Source of the DNA: Ramlibacter humi
Lineage (GTDB): Bacteria > Pseudomonadota > Gammaproteobacteria > Burkholderiales > Burkholderiaceae_C
Reading direction: 5' to 3'
Length of the DNA: 64,000 nt
Assembly (NCBI RefSeq): GCF_004681975.1
Contig: NZ_SMLK01000002.1
Coordinates: forward strand, 434,001-498,000
The position numbers and the translations under genes were made by a program. Shown one piece after another: positions 63,524 through 64,000 of the stretch. Within the stretch, counting starts at the first letter, position 1. Every line of letters starts with the position of its first letter. Below the pieces are notes generated by a model that saw only the letters and a program-made list of their open reading frames with translations, made no database searches and was not told where the DNA came from.

Positions 63524-64000
63524 CCTGCGCCAGCGCCGCCAGCGCTTCCTGGTCGGTGCGGTACATGCGCAGCAGCGGCCCTTCCTGCAGTTCGCCCGCC
63601 TTGCGCAGCACGCGTTCCACCGGCAGCTTGATGCCGCTGACGTGCAGCGTGATGCCGCGTGCCTGCAGCATGCGGCGGATGGCGCCGAACACTTCCACGC
63701 CGGTGGCGTCCACGCGGTTGATCGGGTGCGTGAACAGGCAGACGTGCTGCGTATCCGGGTGAGCGGCCAGGTGCTCGACGACGGCGCGCTCGAACGAGGT
63801 GGCCGAAGCGAAATCCAGCTCCGCGTCCATGCGCAGCGCGTAGGTGTGCGGCGCCAGCGGCGCCAGGGTCCACAGGTGGCGGTCGCGCAGGCTGCCGTCC
63901 GGGTGCAGGCCCACCTCGATGATGCGCGGGTGCAGCCGCAGGTACAGGAAGTGCGCCAGGCCCGCCACCACGCCCGCCAGCACGCCCCAGTAGATGCGCG
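63513..64000 (-). CDS. SulP-family anion transporter, C-terminal part with STAS domain; 5' end outside window
   Basis: Only the last ~162 residues are visible; the reading frame continues past base 64000. The visible part begins with the final membrane helix (IYWGVLAGVVAGLAHFLYLRLHPRIIEVG) and then a STAS domain (YALRMDAELDFASATSFERAVVEHLAAHP, then NRVDATGVEVFGAIRRMLQARGITLHVSGI), the arrangement of SLC26/SulP sulfate, bicarbonate or dicarboxylate transporters. The STAS domain has the DATG loop seen in these proteins. Converges on gtrA with an 11-bp overlap. Anion specificity cannot be read. Confidence 0.92.
   Translation of the reverse strand, partial: RIYWGVLAGVVAGLAHFLYLRLHPRIIEVGLHPDGSLRDRHLWTLAPLAPHTYALRMDAELDFASATSFERAVVEHLAAHPDTQHVCLFTHPINRVDATGVEVFGAIRRMLQARGITLHVSGIKLPVERVLRKAGELQEGPLLRMYRTDQEALAALAQVMP

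Overview
The window is 64 kb of very GC-rich DNA (about 68-70% by eye) with dense, short-spaced, often ATGA-overlapping genes. The gene content (Bug/TctC solute receptor, ubiE-Tim44-ubiJ-ubiB block, FmdB-DUF502-aspS-nudB-clsB block, a ~1,300-residue DUF3683/FAD/Fe-S dehydrogenase, H-NS-like small protein) points to a betaproteobacterium of the Burkholderiales, most likely Comamonadaceae (Ramlibacter/Variovorax-like). This is inferred from family knowledge; no search was run. No rRNA, tRNA, CRISPR array, prophage or plasmid replication gene was found.

Layout. 1-6.7 kb: an acyl-CoA (beta-oxidation type) operon: the end of a dehydrogenase/hydratase fusion, thiolase, alpha/beta hydrolase, thioesterase, a short-chain dehydrogenase lacking the catalytic tyrosine, an HCCA-isomerase-like protein and an enoyl-CoA hydratase/isomerase. 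6.7-10.6 kb: an accessory patch with an unknown protein, a divergent regulator with a binding-protein-like sensor domain, a decayed YVTN beta-propeller fragment, nested inverted repeats, and an IS4-family insertion sequence that has split a REP-like palindrome. 10.6-14.6 kb: a sigma-factor cluster of the ECF42/DGPF type (two YciI proteins, three VOC proteins, an AHSA1-like protein and an ECF sigma with a long C-terminal extension). 14.6-22 kb: H-NS-like protein, thioesterases, aroD, AI-2E-type permease, Atm1-like ABC exporter, M20 peptidase and a TctC receptor. 22-28 kb: valS between two inverted-repeat elements, then an FAD monooxygenase/VOC/DUF2783 aromatic-degradation operon. 28-31 kb: rubrerythrin, GlpC-like Fe-S protein and DUF3501. 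31-35.5 kb: a complete ugpBAECQ glycerol-3-phosphate uptake operon on the minus strand.

35.8-49 kb: the giant D-lactate-dehydrogenase-like protein; a tandem-FecR protein with a TpsB outer-membrane transporter; the ubiquinone-biosynthesis block; a sodium/solute symporter. 49-57 kb: FmdB, DUF502, aspS, nudB, an EEP phosphatase, clsB, and a DNA-ligase/exonuclease pair. 57.1-57.6 kb: a noncoding composite palindrome made of two inverted, diverged copies of a hairpin element, with a short relative at 27.95 kb. 57.6-64 kb: folE followed by a blue-light BLUF protein, an EamA transporter, DUF429, a polyprenyl-sugar/GtrA-type glycosylation module, and the end of a SulP anion transporter.

Most genes are housekeeping or common catabolic genes. 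The parts that merit a second look are the structured noncoding elements (8.65-8.93, 22.1, 25.2, 27.95 and especially 57.16-57.55 kb), the REP-targeted insertion sequence, the ECF42-type cluster with a candidate promoter, the FecR-TpsB pair without a TpsA, and the folE-BLUF coupling.
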